A stretch of DNA of 64,000 nt from Mya arenaria (GCF_026914265.1 NC_069130.1:3618001-3682000), one strand, 5' to 3'. Counted from the stretch's first letter, positions 8,013 to 20,771 are shown. Numbers and translations: made by a program. Notes: a model not told the origin generated them from the letters alone.

Positions 8013-8518
8013 TTACAAGCTAGAGAACTGCAGCACGGTCTGTTTTAACTTTTTTTGTTTCGACTGGCCTTTCAAAGAGTCTCCTTTTCTTTTCCTAGCC
8101 TTCAACTTAGCAGCAACGTCAAAGTGATTGAGGAGTGTATCATTCATTGTAACCTTTCTATTTTGTATAATTGGTAAATGCTTCTTTTTGTCTTCCTCTG
8201 GTCGTTTGAAATTAGAAAACATTTCTGAACTCGGTAGCTGAGCTGAAATTTTTAAATGCCTCAAATTTTGAAATTCGGCAAATGTTTGCGTCGGATGAAG
8301 GACTTTCATGATTTTGATGACTTCGTTTAGGATCTGTTTTGAAATTTCTTTTTGTTCAGTTGAAGGTCTTCCCCGAGACGTTGCTTTTTCTGAAGAAACT
8401 CTATTGTTTCGTACTTGACCCTCGATTTATCCTCATGGTTTTCTACTTTTACGACTCGTAAACTGATCTTTTCCCAAACTCCTACACTAATAGATTCCCT
8501 TTCAAAGTAGACTGTCAA
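8013..8518 (-). pseudogene. Basic, probably nuclear protein gene split by a frameshift
   Basis: Two partial frames adjoin: 8518-8327 (63 codons from an ATG) and 8309-8013 (98 codons). The second frame stays open upstream of its first ATG to about 8428 and reads as plausible helical coding sequence there, while the first frame ends in a stop in the overlap. This is the pattern of a single gene with one indel between about 8428 and 8460. The C-terminal part is strongly basic (KLKARKRKGDSLKG, KQKKLK; a bipartite nuclear signal is likely). No domain recognised. It is the first gene of the minus-strand run and the rightmost gene of the compact block. Confidence 0.45.
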
Positions 8519-9220
8519 GAATAGTCAGAAACCATTAAAAAAAATCCAAACATAGTGTTGCCATGTAATGAAGAACATGATTGACTCAATTTAACCAATT
8601 TTATAATAATTTGACTGAAAATAATATAAAAATGATGAAAACCTTCACTATACTGTATGCAAGTTCCACATCGGTTGTTGAACAGATCACATTACATAGA
8701 ACTGCAGGGCCAGTAGTCAATATTGATCTTATCATTATCCTTAGACATGCCTCAGGGATTCTATTCAGCCTATTGGTCAGCTAAATATACAGGCCAATTA
8801 TAACACTTCATTTCTTATCTTAAATTCAAGTTCCTTCTAAGTTGTTTTTTGAATGCGGCCCCAGAACTTTTATTTAGATACAAGCATATACACCTTATGA
8901 TCATCAAAGCAATCATCACAGCATGCACAACAGCATAGATAAATTAACATTAAGTAGAGGCATTTAAACTGACACGAACAAATCAATAACATAACTTGCA
9001 GATTTCTTGCAAGGCATTGTCACTGTCTTGGAGTTTTGTAGACACGGGTTCTTGACATCGTGTCTCGTACATTGTCGGCAGATGTTTTAATGAAGTGGTG
9101 ATCACGGAACGACATTGTTTGATTCGCTCACGAGTCAAAAGTCCCTTATTCAATTTTACACTGTCAACAAGTCTTTGATAATTAAGGGTTTTACGTGTCT
9201 ATTAATCAAAGTTTTGTTTA
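8519..9220. other. Transition from compact gene block to host-type noncoding DNA
   Basis: No gene is supported here. Gene density stops abruptly after 8518, and from about 8830 the sequence looks like the intron/intergenic DNA of the rest of the window. I see no terminal inverted repeat or target-site duplication marking the edge of an insertion, so an integration junction or an assembly join is equally possible. Confidence 0.5.
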
Positions 9221-9234
9221 CCGACAATGAATGT

Positions 9235-9416
9235 CACAGCTATTATATCAACTTGTGAAGCGTAGTTTCATTTGAACTGTCATAGCACACTCAATTTATT
9301 TAGCAAGAACTCGAGTGATCTAATGCACAGCTATTATATCAACTTGTGAAGCGTAGTTTCATTTGGACTGTCATAGCACACTCAATTTTTTTAGCAAGAA
9401 CTCGAGTGATCTAATG
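9235..9416 (+). repeat. Two-copy 91-bp tandem repeat
   Basis: CACAGCTATTATATCAACTT starts at 9235 and again at 9326, and the copies continue to CTCGAGTGATCTAATGCA with single-base differences. It lies at the left edge of the older segmental duplication. Confidence 0.85.
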
Positions 9417-11000
9417 CAACTACCATGGAATGATTATGCTTTGTTAGCAATGGCAAAAACTAACGAATAATTTGGTTTTATACTAATACATGCATTTTAA
9501 CAAACGGTATCTTGTAATTTCCAATCGAAATTTATCGATTAATCTTTATTACACATGAATTACATTTTTGCATCTCCCTTCCTTAAACGAACTAATCAGG
9601 TTAATGGTATTTACTGTTCGCGTGTAATTGACGGAATTTAAAAATGTATTTCTTCAGGCAAATCTTCCATCTCTGATCTTTCTGCACAATTAGAAAGAAG
9701 CTCTTTAAATCGACTTAAACCTTAGATCCCAATCTTTAATTGGAAAACATTAATTGATTCATGTTCTGCGGAAGAATCTAAAAATCAACTATATTAAAAT
9801 TTAAAAACAATCCTTTCATGCTCTTTGTAAATCCTGTTCTCCTGCTTCTTTTACTGTTACTGTTTACATTTGATTAAACAAGTAATAAATAAATTAGTTA
9901 AAAAAAGGTCACTGCGTAATTGTTATTGTTATTATTTTGGTTTTCTAAACGAAATAGTTTGTAGGCGGGAAGCAGCCCGGCGCCGACTTTTCGTTTAGAC
10001 GACCAAAATTAAATGCTAACTTTCTTAGTGTTCAATGCGAAATGCAGCGCGAATGCCTTAATATTAACCAGCGCGAATGCGTGTACATCTAAATAGCCAA
10101 CTTTATAAACATTTTAATGACTAAATAACAGTTATGCGGTAAGTTTTGGTACACAAAAATATTTGATAGTTAAATAAATATTAAATAGTCTTTTAAATCT
10201 GCTAAATGGATGGTTGGATGTTCGGGCATTTCCTATGATTAATTGTAAATAAGCAATGAGAATACAATAACTATTGTATTTCCTTTCCTTAAAATGGTTC
10301 AAATTGAAAAAGGAAAAACTCAAAGATGTATCTATCAGCAGACGGAGATAAAGTTCATGAACCTTAGAACGATACGAAAAACTTGGTTAATGATATGTAA
10401 CGTCGAAACTATTGGATAATGCGATTTATCTTTAATTGTTAGAGTTATTGAGATTTGTTTTAAAGAATGTGGAAATATATTTAATGGAGGTGGATTTAAA
10501 CAGTGAAATACAAACTAGCGGAAGAATCACATCCTCGGAGGTTGAATCCTTAGGAACAAAACTACATCTTCTGAAACGTTCAGTTAATTAAGAATTTCTG
10601 TATAACACTTATTTCATTGGGCGTATTAAATCGCACTGAAATGCAATAAAGTCGCAACAAACTAAATTAATTCAATCAAAAATTCATTTTATTGAATTGG
10701 CAAAAAAACTGTCATTTCTCACAATCATTATAATTAAAGTGTACGATACAACGACATTTTCACACAAGGTAAATCACAAATATATTGCAAGGCTCTGTTA
10801 AACAAATCATGTCATTTCAAATAGACCAGAAACGCAAAACAATTCCAGTTCACGAAATATTTAGTTAAATACAAAATGAAAAGATAACCAGATATACCGG
10901 GTCTCTCGTAAAGGCAATGACTTCTTTGGGTAGATGTTAACATGTTTGGCCTTTATGTGTGAGCCTTTAATCAGGACGGTTTAGGTATTGGCTAATTTGT
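9250..11000 (+). repeat. Older segmental copy, paralogous to 15660-17500
   Basis: Diverged blocks in the same order match both 13265-14215 and 15668-16615: TACCATGGAAT, ATCAGGTTAATGGT, AATCTTCCATC, CTTAGATCCCAATCTTTAAT and TTTAATTGGAAAACATTAAT. Beyond the insertion at 16620 the match resumes, with GAATGTGGAAATATA followed by GTGAAATACAAACTAGCG at both about 10466 and about 17009. This copy therefore shows the state before the (CCGT)n-bearing element inserted. No coding content is seen. Confidence 0.75.
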
Positions 11001-11957
11001 CTTGTCCGTGTAGATTTTTATATTCATGTTCATATGTAGAAATGCATATATATATATATGTATCAGCGTTCCATCGTTCTACAAAATTCCATCAAATTGA
11101 AATTTTGGCCAAGGATTGCATCATTAAAAATGTACCAGCTGATCTTATTTTTTCACACAAGTAGAGGCAGAAAATAGCATACTCAAATGTTTTTAATATT
11201 TCACGAAATAAAATGTAAATTTCTAAGATAAAGAGGGTAGGGAGTAGGTGATTTTGAACACATTTACTCTTCGAATAATTCCATCGAATGTATTGATCTG
11301 TAAATCGCAATTGTGCATATATATGTGACGTGAGTACACATCAAGGGATCGCAACACTATAATACATGTCCTCTTGCTTTGTGCATTTCGATATTCCATT
11401 TCTGTCATATTGAATTGGTGCATACTTTTGAACTTTTATCAAGTTAAGCTTAATTCTATGTCGGAAGGTATCATTTTGCTTCGAATAAATACTTAAAAAC
11501 AAAGATCACTTTTCTTTTCCTAACCATTTTAAAAGAACAAAGGGCAGTCTATGCCGCTAAGAGCCCTGTCTTCGTTTTATTATCTGAGATTTATTAAGTA
11601 ATTAGTTTCCTCAAACATAATGTTTTAACAGTGCTCCATCAGGCGACGATTTTGTGTATTAAAAGGTTTGTCGAAGTGTTTTAAAAAACTAAACTCTCAA
11701 TCAAACTCTGTTTAAAGACTTAAAGCGGGGCTTGATTTCACAGACATGGTGAAGAAATGGTGAAAAGTCTTCATAAAATAGCCCTCCGGCGAAGTATTTA
11801 TGACGCAATTTGTCATTTGTTATACACACTCTGACACCTGCCAAACTGTTCTTCGGAACGTCGGAAAGTCTGTATAACGTTCAGCCTACCACTATTGTGC
11901 ATCGCCTCTAAATATAGGCACTTATGCAAGATCGCATTTGATATGTGTCTGCTAGGT
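11000..11957. other. Noncoding stretch, no feature recognised
   Basis: AT-rich sequence with a short (TA)n run at 11046-11060. Short open frames on the minus strand have no domain or coding look. I see no gene here. Confidence 0.6.
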
Positions 11958-14369
11958 GTTACAGTTGCTGGATACAAGATGAACATATCTTATGTTATCT
12001 TATCACTTTTAAGGAATCGGTAATCCATCATTTCTCACCCTAAGAGCAATTTGCTTAACGCGATTAAATGACAGCTTCAGGAATATAATTTTCGGTGTTT
12101 CTTTATACATTATTAAATCGTTGTTACCGATTTCCTTTAAAATAAGTACATGTGTCCCACTGTTTGGTATGTGACGAGCTTTACTGACATATGTTAATGG
12201 CAGTGGTTGTCCTTTTTAAAGTTTACTTTATTTGACGTCCATAGGTAGATGAGTATTTCAATAGTTTCGGTGTCCAAAGTCTGCTAGGACACATACAGTT
12301 GCCAGACATTTGTTATAGGAAACGTGCAATGCACATTCAGTGTAGTTTCATTATTGAATTAAAACTTTATTTCTAAAATGGGCAATAGAGTAAAATGCAT
12401 GTTTCAAGTTTCTTTTAAGAAAAACGGAAAAGTTTACGGATGTGTCACGTAGCATGCTCACGTTATTCAATACACTTTTTTCTCTTTCAACATCACAAAA
12501 CACTAGAAGAACAAATACCATGTAATTATTTTCATGTTGAGAATTGTTTCACGAGTTCCATTTAAATATGAATAATATTTGGTGCACAATATTCATTATT
12601 AAATTCATATTTCATTTGATGAGCGGATTAGGTTTTACGCGGTGTCTTAAAGTTATACGAATGTAAATAAAATAAAGCGAAGACGGAGAGGACCGTGTAA
12701 GAGGTCTAGCTCAAAGAACATTTGTTAAACCTTTAAAAAGTTGACGTTTTATTATGGCCATGATTGAAAACATAATTTACAATACCATGTTCAATAACTA
12801 GTTAAACTAGATATCAATATTTCAGCTTGTTGTATATATGTTTAATGAATCTGGCAACAAACGTACCAAGGTCATCTTGACTGTCTTAAAGATGGATTCT
12901 TACTCCAAATAGGCACAATTAATACATTTGTTTTAATTGACCGAAAAATTTAAATGAAAATCAAAAACAGTGGTTCTTATGAAGGATATCGGGTTTAAAT
13001 TAAAAGAAACGTACAGAAAACATGGTAGTTCTACCTTTTGAGACTATCGTTGATCTCCGTAAATCTTTAAGGGCCCACCAATCAATTAGTATTTGTGGGT
13101 ATTCAGCTAATAAATGGTTACTATATTGTTTTTTGTAATTGATATTTTCAATAAATGCATTATTTAGAAGGCTGTGACAATGTTTCGATTTTTTTTTCAA
13201 ATTCAAATTCTGAGAAAATATGATAATTATTAAGGGGGGGGGGGGGTGGGGAGGAGTGTACTTTCAGTTGAACTGTCATAGAAGACTAAGCAATGTTAGC
13301 ATGCTGACTCAAGTGATCTTAAGAAGCTACCATGGAATATATTTTGTTCTGTAATCAAGGACAAAACCTTACGAATTATTTTCTTTTGTATAAATAAATT
13401 CATTTTTTTTACAAACGTTATCTAGTAATTTGCAATCGAAATTCAACGATTAATCTTTACACATGAATGACATTTTTTAATCTCCTTCACTTAAAATGCT
13501 TTTACCGAACTAATCAGGTTAATGGTCTTCACCAGTAGCGTGTGTTAGACGCAATTTAAAGATGTCATTCTTCAGGCAAATCTTCCATCACTGATCTTTC
13601 TGCACAAGTAGTAAGAAGCTCTTTAAACCGACTTAAGCCTTAGATCCCAATCTTTAATTGGAAAACATTAATTGCTTCATGTTCTGCGGAAGGATTCAGA
13701 AATCAAGTATAGTTAAATTTGAAAACAATCCTTACATGTTCCTTGTAAATTCTGCCCTCTTCTTTTATTGTTTCTGCATTAAAGTAAACAGCTAATAAAT
13801 AATTAACTTTCTTATTGTAAAATGCGAATTGCAGAGTGAACGCCTTTGTATTTACCAGTGCGCATGCGTGAATTTTTAAATAACCCGTTTAATAAATATC
13901 TTAATGACGTAATGGCAGTGATGTGGTTAGTTTTGGTACAAAATAATATTTGACGGCTTTTCAATCTGCTCAGTAGATGTTTGGTTGTGAGGGCATTTCC
14001 TAATGAGTAAATGTGAATAAACAATTTTATTTTCTCTACTATGTTTGCTGTTAACAAATTGAAAAAGGGAAAGATTCAAAGATATTTATATTAGTAGACG
14101 GAGATACATTTCATGAACCATTAGGCGAAACAAATAACTTCGTTTTGTGATTTGTAACGTCAAAACTATTAGATAATGCGATTTATCTTTAGCTTTTAGA
14201 GTTATTAAGATTTGAAAGTCCCCCGCCACGGAGTGGGGATGGGATTATAGAAATGCACTTTGTCCGTCTATCAGTTTGTCCGTCCGTCCGTCCGTCCGTC
14301 CGTCTGTCCGTAACATTTTGGGTCCGGGCTGTTACTTACTTATGCATTGATGGTCTACCATATTATTTC
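11958..14369 (+). repeat. 2,412-bp tandem duplication, copy 1
   Basis: The copy starts at GTTACAGTTGCTGGATACAA and runs to the identical string at 14370. The two copies are nearly identical. Visible differences are single bases plus the length of a poly-G run (13235-13250 versus 15645-15660). It contains no gene; frames of 60-86 codons occur in both copies only because they are duplicated. Confidence 0.9.
14217..14369 (+). mobile_element. Truncated copy of (CCGT)n-bearing interspersed repeat
   Basis: It starts AGTCCCCCGCCACGGAGTGG, includes a CCGT microsatellite (14279-14310) and GGGTCCGGGCTGTTACT, then stops at the duplication boundary. It is the left part of the element complete at 16620-17003. 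Confidence 0.6.
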
Positions 14370-16790
14370 GTTACAGTTGCTGGATACAAGATGAACATAT
14401 CTTATGTTATCTTATCACTTTTAAGGAATCGGTAATCCATCATTTCTCACCCCAAGAGCAATTTGCTTAACGCGATTAAATGACAGCTTCAGGAATATAA
14501 TTTTCGGTGTTCCTTTATACATTATTAAATCGTTGTTACCGATTTTCTTTAAAATAAGTACATGTGTCCCACTGTTTGGTATGTGACGAGCTTTACTGAC
14601 ATATGTTAATGGCAGTGGTTGTCCTTTTTAAAGTTTACTTTATTTGACGTCCATAGGTAGATGAGTATTTCAATAGTTTCGGTGTCCAAAGTCTGCTAGG
14701 ACACATACAGTTGCCAGACATTTGTTATAGGAAACGTGCAATGCACATTCAGTGTAGTTTCATTATTGAATTAAAACTTTATTTCTAAAATGGGCCATAG
14801 AGTAATATGCATGTTTCAAGTTTCCTTTAAGAAAAACGGAAAAGTTTACGGATGTGTCACGTAGCATGCTCACGTTATTCAATACACTTTTTTCTCTTTC
14901 AACATCACAAAACACTAGAAGAACAAATACCATGTAATTATTTTCATGTTGAGAATTGTTTCACGAGTTCCATTTAAATATGAATAATATTTGGTGCACA
15001 ATATTCATTATTAAATTCATATTTCATTTGATGAGCGGATTAGGTTTTACGCGGTGTCTTAAAGTTATACGAATGTAAATAAAATAAAGCGAAGACGGAG
15101 AGGACCGTGTAAGAGGTCTAGCTCAAAGAACATTTGTTAAACCTTTAAAAAGTTGACGTTTTATTATGGCCATGATTGAAAACATAATTTACAATACCAT
15201 GTTCAATAACTAGTTAAACTAGATATCAATATTTCCGCTTGTTGTATATATGTTTAATGAATCTGGCAACAAACGTACCAAGGTCATCTTGACTGTCTTA
15301 AAGATGGATTCTTACTCCAAATAGGCACAATTAATACATTTGTTTTAATTGACCGAAAAAGTTAAATGAAAATCAAAAACAGTGGTTCTTATGAAGGATA
15401 TCGGGTTTAAATTAAAATAAACGTACAGAAAACATGGTAGTTCTACCTTTTGAGACTATCGTTGATCTCCGTAAATCTTTAAGGGCCAACCAGTCAATTA
15501 GTATTTGTGGGTATTCAGCTAATAAATGGTAACTATATTGTTTTTTGTAATTGATATTTTCAATAAATGCATTATTTAGAAGGCTGTGACAATGTTTCGA
15601 TTTTTTTTTCAAATTCAAATTCTGAGAAAATATGATAATTATTAAGGGGGGGGGGGGAGGAGTGTACTTTCAGTTGAACTGTCATAGAAGACTAAGCAAT
15701 GTTAGCATGCGGACTCAAGTGATCTTAAGAAGCTACCATGGAATATATTTTGTTCTGTAATCAAGGACAAAACCTTACGAATTATTTTCTTTTGTATAAA
15801 TAAATTCATTTTTTTTACAAACGTTATCTAGTAATTTGCAATCGAAATTCAACGATTAATCTTTACACATGAATGACATTTTTTAATCTCCTTCACTTAA
15901 AATGTTTTTACCGAACTAATCAGGTTAATGGTCTTCACCAGTAGCGTGTGTTAGACGCAATTTAAAGATGTCATTCTTCAGGCAAATCTTCCATCACTGA
16001 TCTTTCTGCACAAGTAGTAAGAAGCTCTTTAAACCGACTTAAGCCTTAGATCCCAATCTTTAATTGGAAAACATTAATTGCTTCATGTTCTGCGGAAGGA
16101 TTCAGAAATCAAGTATAGTTAAATTTGAAAACAATCCTTACATGTTCCTTGTAAATTCTGCCCTCTTCTTTTATTGTTTCTGCATTAAAGTAAACAGCTA
16201 ATAAATAATTAACTTTCTTATTGTTAAATGCGAATTGCAGAGTGAACGCCTTTGTATTTACCAGTGCGCATGCGTGAATTTTTAAATAACCCGTTTAATA
16301 AATATCTTAATGACGTAATGGCAGTGATGTGGTTAGTTTTGGTACAAAATAATATTTGACGGCTTTTCAATCTGTTCAGTAGATGTTTGGTTGTGAGGGC
16401 ATTTCCTAATGAGTAAATGTGAATAAACAATTTATTTTCTCTACTATGTATGCTGTTAACAAATTGAAAAAGGGAAAGATTCAAAGATATTTATATAAGT
16501 AGACGGAGATACATTTCATGAACCATTAGGCGAAACAAATAACTTCGTTTTATGATTTGTAACGTCAAAACTATTAGATAATGAGATTTATCTTTAGCTT
16601 TTAGAGTTATTAAGATTTGTTAGTCCCCCGCCACGGAGTGGGGATGGGATTATAGAAATGCACTTTGTCCGTCTGTCAGTTTTTCCGTCCGTCCGTCCGT
16701 CCGTCCGTCCGTCCGTCTGTCCGTCCGTCTGTCTGTCCATAATATTTTGGGTCCGGGCTGTTACTACCTTATGCATTGATGGTCTACCAT
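14370..16790 (+). repeat. 2,412-bp tandem duplication, copy 2
   Basis: This is the second copy of 11958-14369 in direct orientation. It ends inside the (CCGT)n-bearing element: both copies carry GTCCCCCGCCACGGAGTGGG and the (CCGT)n run, but only the second continues into the element's right half. Unequal exchange between element copies is the likely cause. Confidence 0.9.
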
Positions 16791-17003
16791 ATTATTTGGT
16801 ACAAATGTTGTCCTCATTGAGACGATGTGCAGTGACCTTGACCCGGGTCCATTACCTCAAAGGTCAAGGTCACACTAGACATTTTAAGGTCAGAGTACAC
16901 ATGCTCGTGTCCGCGCTATAACTTACTTTTGCATTGATAGATTACCATATTACTTGGTACAAATATTGTCCTCATATAGCCGTCCTTTTGACTGCCTTGT
17001 TTT
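16620..17003 (+). mobile_element. Interspersed repeat with (CCGT)n tract, non-autonomous
   Basis: The edges can be placed by comparison with the empty paralogous site near 10455, where GATTTGTTTTAAAGAATGTG is continuous. The insert carries GTCCCCCGCCACGGAGTGGG, a CCGT run (16685-16738), then a region with TGACCTTGACC and AAGGTCAAGGTCACAC facing each other. TTGTT at both edges may be a short target duplication. It has no ORF of its own; reading frames in the CCGT tract (VRPSVRPSV) are artefacts. Class (SINE or DNA transposon) is unresolved. Confidence 0.55.
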
Positions 17004-17612
17004 ATGAATGTGGAAATATACTTAAAGGAGTTGGATTCAAAGAGTGAAATACAAACTAGCGCAACAATCACATCCTTGTGCCCTTGGGAACAAAAACTGC
17101 ATCTAATGAATACCTCAGTTAATTAAGAATAACTGTAGAACACTTATTTCCTTATGCGAATTAAATCAAACTGAAATGTAATAAAAGTCGCAACAAACTA
17201 CATTAATTCAATCAATTATTCATGTAATTGAATCAGCTTTGATTCTTTGCAACCAATTTTATTAAAGGCTGGGGTGCAACGACCTTTTTATACGAAAAAT
17301 AACCAAGAATATGGCGCAAGGCTCTGTTTAAACAAAACGTGTCACTTAGTATCGACAAGAAACTTAAAACGATTCTAGTTCACAAAATACTGCTACTAAA
17401 GCAGAATTTAAGCTTAAGAGACAGCCACATATAACTATTAGATCTCTCGCAAAAGTAACAATTATTCTGGGTAGTATTCAAGAGGTTCTGCCTTGATATA
17501 ACGTAATGTTTGTTTTGACTGATCAACCTCATATCTTCACTACAAGTTTTGAGGCCGTAGCTCATCATAAAGTGTTAGCGTTTGCTAATTATTCATATAA
17601 TTTGTCTGTGTT

Positions 17613-17712
17613 GTCTTACGACGTAGTGCACGTCTCTTGGGTATCAGTCCAATCGTCTTTGCCTCTAAGTTAAGCACGCTCAGAGTTATTAGCTTCTCGG
17701 CCCGTCCCTACG
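17613..17712 (+). pseudogene. Possible degraded 5S rRNA-like sequence
   Basis: The stretch GTCTTACGACG ... TCGTCTTTGCCTCTAAGTTAAGCACGCTCAGAGTTATTAG lines up loosely with the 5S internal control region of animals, which has TCGTC, then AAGTTAAGCA, then GTTAGTA in the same order and spacing. Many positions differ, so it cannot be a working 5S gene. It may be the head of an old 5S-derived SINE or chance similarity. Confidence 0.25.
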
Positions 17713-17719
17713 GTTTCCA

Positions 17720-20210
17720 GTTTATTATTCATACACGATGATTTTATGTTCTTATATTTGCAAGTAGTTCTTTTATGATTGTGTGTGTCTCGTGTTTTAT
17801 GTGTGTTCGGTCTACAGCATTGTCCTAAATTCACGAATTTGGCAGCTGGTCTAGTCCATGTAGTACCGTTGTATTCCTAACGTACCAAAATGATGAACAC
17901 AATCTGAATATAAAACAGATTGCTCATATTGATTTTAACAAAATTAAACTTAACAATTCATCATTTGAATCGTCAAAACTTGCAGGGTCCGAATGTCATG
18001 TTATTTTCAAAATATGCGAATGATGTTTGTAAGGACTTAGTGAAACATAAAGCACATCGTCGTTTCTTAATAGGTACACATTTTGTGTGGAAGTCCCTAA
18101 ATCTAAACTTTGAGTGTATTGTTTATTTGAGTTAAGAAATTTAACAAAACAATATTTTATCAGTCATTTGTTCCATTTCTGTTTGCAGTCGGGGGAAATT
18201 ATATGGACAATATAAATTAGTTTTTTTTACAGTATTTCAAACTATTCACGAATACACTATGAATTATGCCCTGTGGATTTGTTTAGATTTATCTATTAGG
18301 TTTTCAAAATCACCGGATAAAATGAAACCTAACCTTTCTTAAAAGTAAATACATCAGCGTAAACCTACGAGACATTGTTAGATTGAAAGTTTCAAGCTTT
18401 TTGGGATCTTGAAGCATTTTTGTATTTACATGTTTTGATAAAAACCCTTCGTAACATTATGCCTTAAAATCGTATAAAAATAGACGTTGGATTGAAAAAA
18501 GTTGTGTCTCGTTTTTAATTCACTTCTTAATTTGTTTAGCAGCGATCCCATAAGACAGGAAATGACACTTTCAAAGTGCTGCAATGACGCTCTCATACTA
18601 AAGTAAATGTTTAAAATATAAATTATCTGTGTGTAAATATCCTACCAGAACAGTTTTAATCTTAAAATATGTTAAAGGTGTTTTGAATTGAGTTTTGATT
18701 AAGCCATGAATGATCTGTTTTCAGTGTTAAAATAGCAAGGCATTCTTTATGGGGCATATGGAATACATCATGATGCGTTGACCAATATTGCCAAGTTTTG
18801 CATGGGAAACTAAAAACATACATTCTTAGCGACATGTCTATAAATTATATGATTAAATCTTGTCGCGTTATAGCCATATAGCGAATGATTCATCTTCAAG
18901 GTTGGATTGAAGCACTTGTCACATGACAGGAAATGCTTGTGTGGTACGCAAGAAGGCATAATAATGTGTGTTATAATCTGTATGTTTGTCCGTTTGTCTT
19001 GACGCTTTTGGTAGTTGTGCCTATAATGATGACCATAGTACAGGAATAATGTCTTGTACTCGTGATACAGAGATGGAATATTTACATTCATTTTTTAAAT
19101 GGAACTATCAACGTAAGATTTCGCCTTATTTAGTAAGGTAAGACGTATGATATATGTTTTAGATTCAGTTTTTATTCACGTAATAATTCTATGTCTTAGT
19201 ACAACATATTTAAAAGTAAAAAAGGAATTAAATGTTTGTGGATAAATACAACGGAGTAAGAATGTGCAATCCACATGCCTGTTTTGCAACAATTTGTTTA
19301 TTTTCTCAAATAAACATAAAGTCCGCAAAGTCAACATACTCGTGTTAATTAAACTCTTAATTATTTACTTCTCACGTTGATTATTGCATGAAATGGAATC
19401 CCTAGATCTCAGACTTGCCGTGTCACTCTTGTATTCAATCATTAGCTTCGGGAAATTGAGTTGTAACCCGTCAATGACAGACATATTTAAATTTGCTTCT
19501 CCAAAAGTATTTATTCAGGATGCTAACTGACACTTAACAGGAACAAGCGGAACTGGTTAATATAAGAAAGACAGACATACAGCCAGACAGACATATGAAT
19601 CGTAAAGTGAGAAAAATTATGAGTAATCAATACGCAAAGCAAAACATTTTTTGTTATATAGGTATACAACTTAACAATACAAGATTCGATATACACAATC
19701 GAAACTTTGTTAAAAGTAACAATGTGTTTACTACGTTGATATGTTTTCATAGGTGATATACTTGATTATCTGCTGATATATTAAGACGAAAGAAGCATAG
19801 CTGAATCATCAGTCCCAATAGTTGACAAAAGCAACTGAATTAACATGGAACTTCTAGAGTTATAAAGATCTGAAAGTTTACAACGATCTAGTTGACAACG
19901 TATAACGTATACATTGTGTGGGTAATGTTTTTATACCAAGTCTGATGTATACAGCAAACATTCTATTTTGAAACAGAATTAATGCATTCATCAAATTAGA
20001 AAGTTTGAATTAAGCCACACATATGAGTATTCAATTAATATCTTAAAATATGTTGTTGTTGTTGTTTTTTGTTTTTATTATAAGCCTATTAAAAACGAAT
20101 ATGATGATTTCCAAACATATAATTATACAGCGTGTTTAACGATTTCATCTGATCAGAATAAGTATCTCTAATGTATTATTATTAAATACTGTATTTATCT
20201 AACTGATTAT
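17720..20210. other. Noncoding stretch, no feature recognised
   Basis: AT-rich sequence without domain-bearing frames, tRNA or clear repeats. It is upstream of, or inside an earlier intron of, the follistatin-module gene. Confidence 0.6.
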
Positions 20211-20214
20211 ATAT

Positions 20215-20625
20215 CTTTATGTTGGCGGAAGTATATTTATAATTGAAGACATTTCTCTTCACCCTTATGTTGGCGGAAGTATATTCAGAAATGAAAACAT
20301 TTCTCTCCACCTTATGTTGGCGGAGGTATATTCAGAATTGAAGATATTTCACTCCACCTTTATGTTGGCGGAGGTTCATTTATAATTAAAGATATTTCTC
20401 TCCACCCTTATGTTGGCGGAAGTATATTCAGAATTGAAGACATTACTCCACTCTTATGATGGCGGGGGTATATTCAGAATTGAATTGAAGACATTACTCT
20501 CAAATCTTATGTTGGCGGAAGTATTTTAAGAATTGAAGACATTAATCTTCACCCTTATGTAGGCGGAGAAAGTTGGAAGTATATTTAGATTTGAAGACAT
20601 TTCACTGAACCCTTAGGTTGGCGGA
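20215..20625 (+). repeat. Tandem repeat, about 50-57 bp unit, eight copies
   Basis: The unit contains CTTATGTTGGCGGAAGTATA followed by TTCAGAATTGAAGACATTTC and CTCCACC. Copies start near 20218, 20265, 20314, 20360, 20407, 20454, 20506 and 20558 with indels. It lies about 150 bases upstream of the microexon. Confidence 0.85.
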
Positions 20626-20712
20626 AAACAGAAATAGAAACGGGAACGAAAGACTGAACAATGATAAGTTGTGTACATGTATTTGTATCAACACAGACTG
20701 TTGTTTGCTTTC

Positions 20713-20771
20713 AGATATTCCCTTTTAGTTCATGTATTTGTATATCAACACAGTCTATTGTATACTTTCAG
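20713..20771 (+). repeat. Duplicated splice-acceptor region before the microexon
   Basis: The string CTTTCAGATATTCCCTTT occurs at about 20710 and again at 20766, each preceded by CATGTATTTGTAT and ATCAACACAG. The first copy has lost the exon body (it reads TTTTAGTTCATG instead of TTTGACGTTCC) and has no donor, so it is a decoy acceptor about 57 bases upstream of the real one. Confidence 0.7.

Noticed and set aside
14253..14435. Frame rich in VRPSVRPSVRLSV and its copies at 16594-16921
   Set aside because: Produced by a (CCGT)n microsatellite inside an interspersed repeat.
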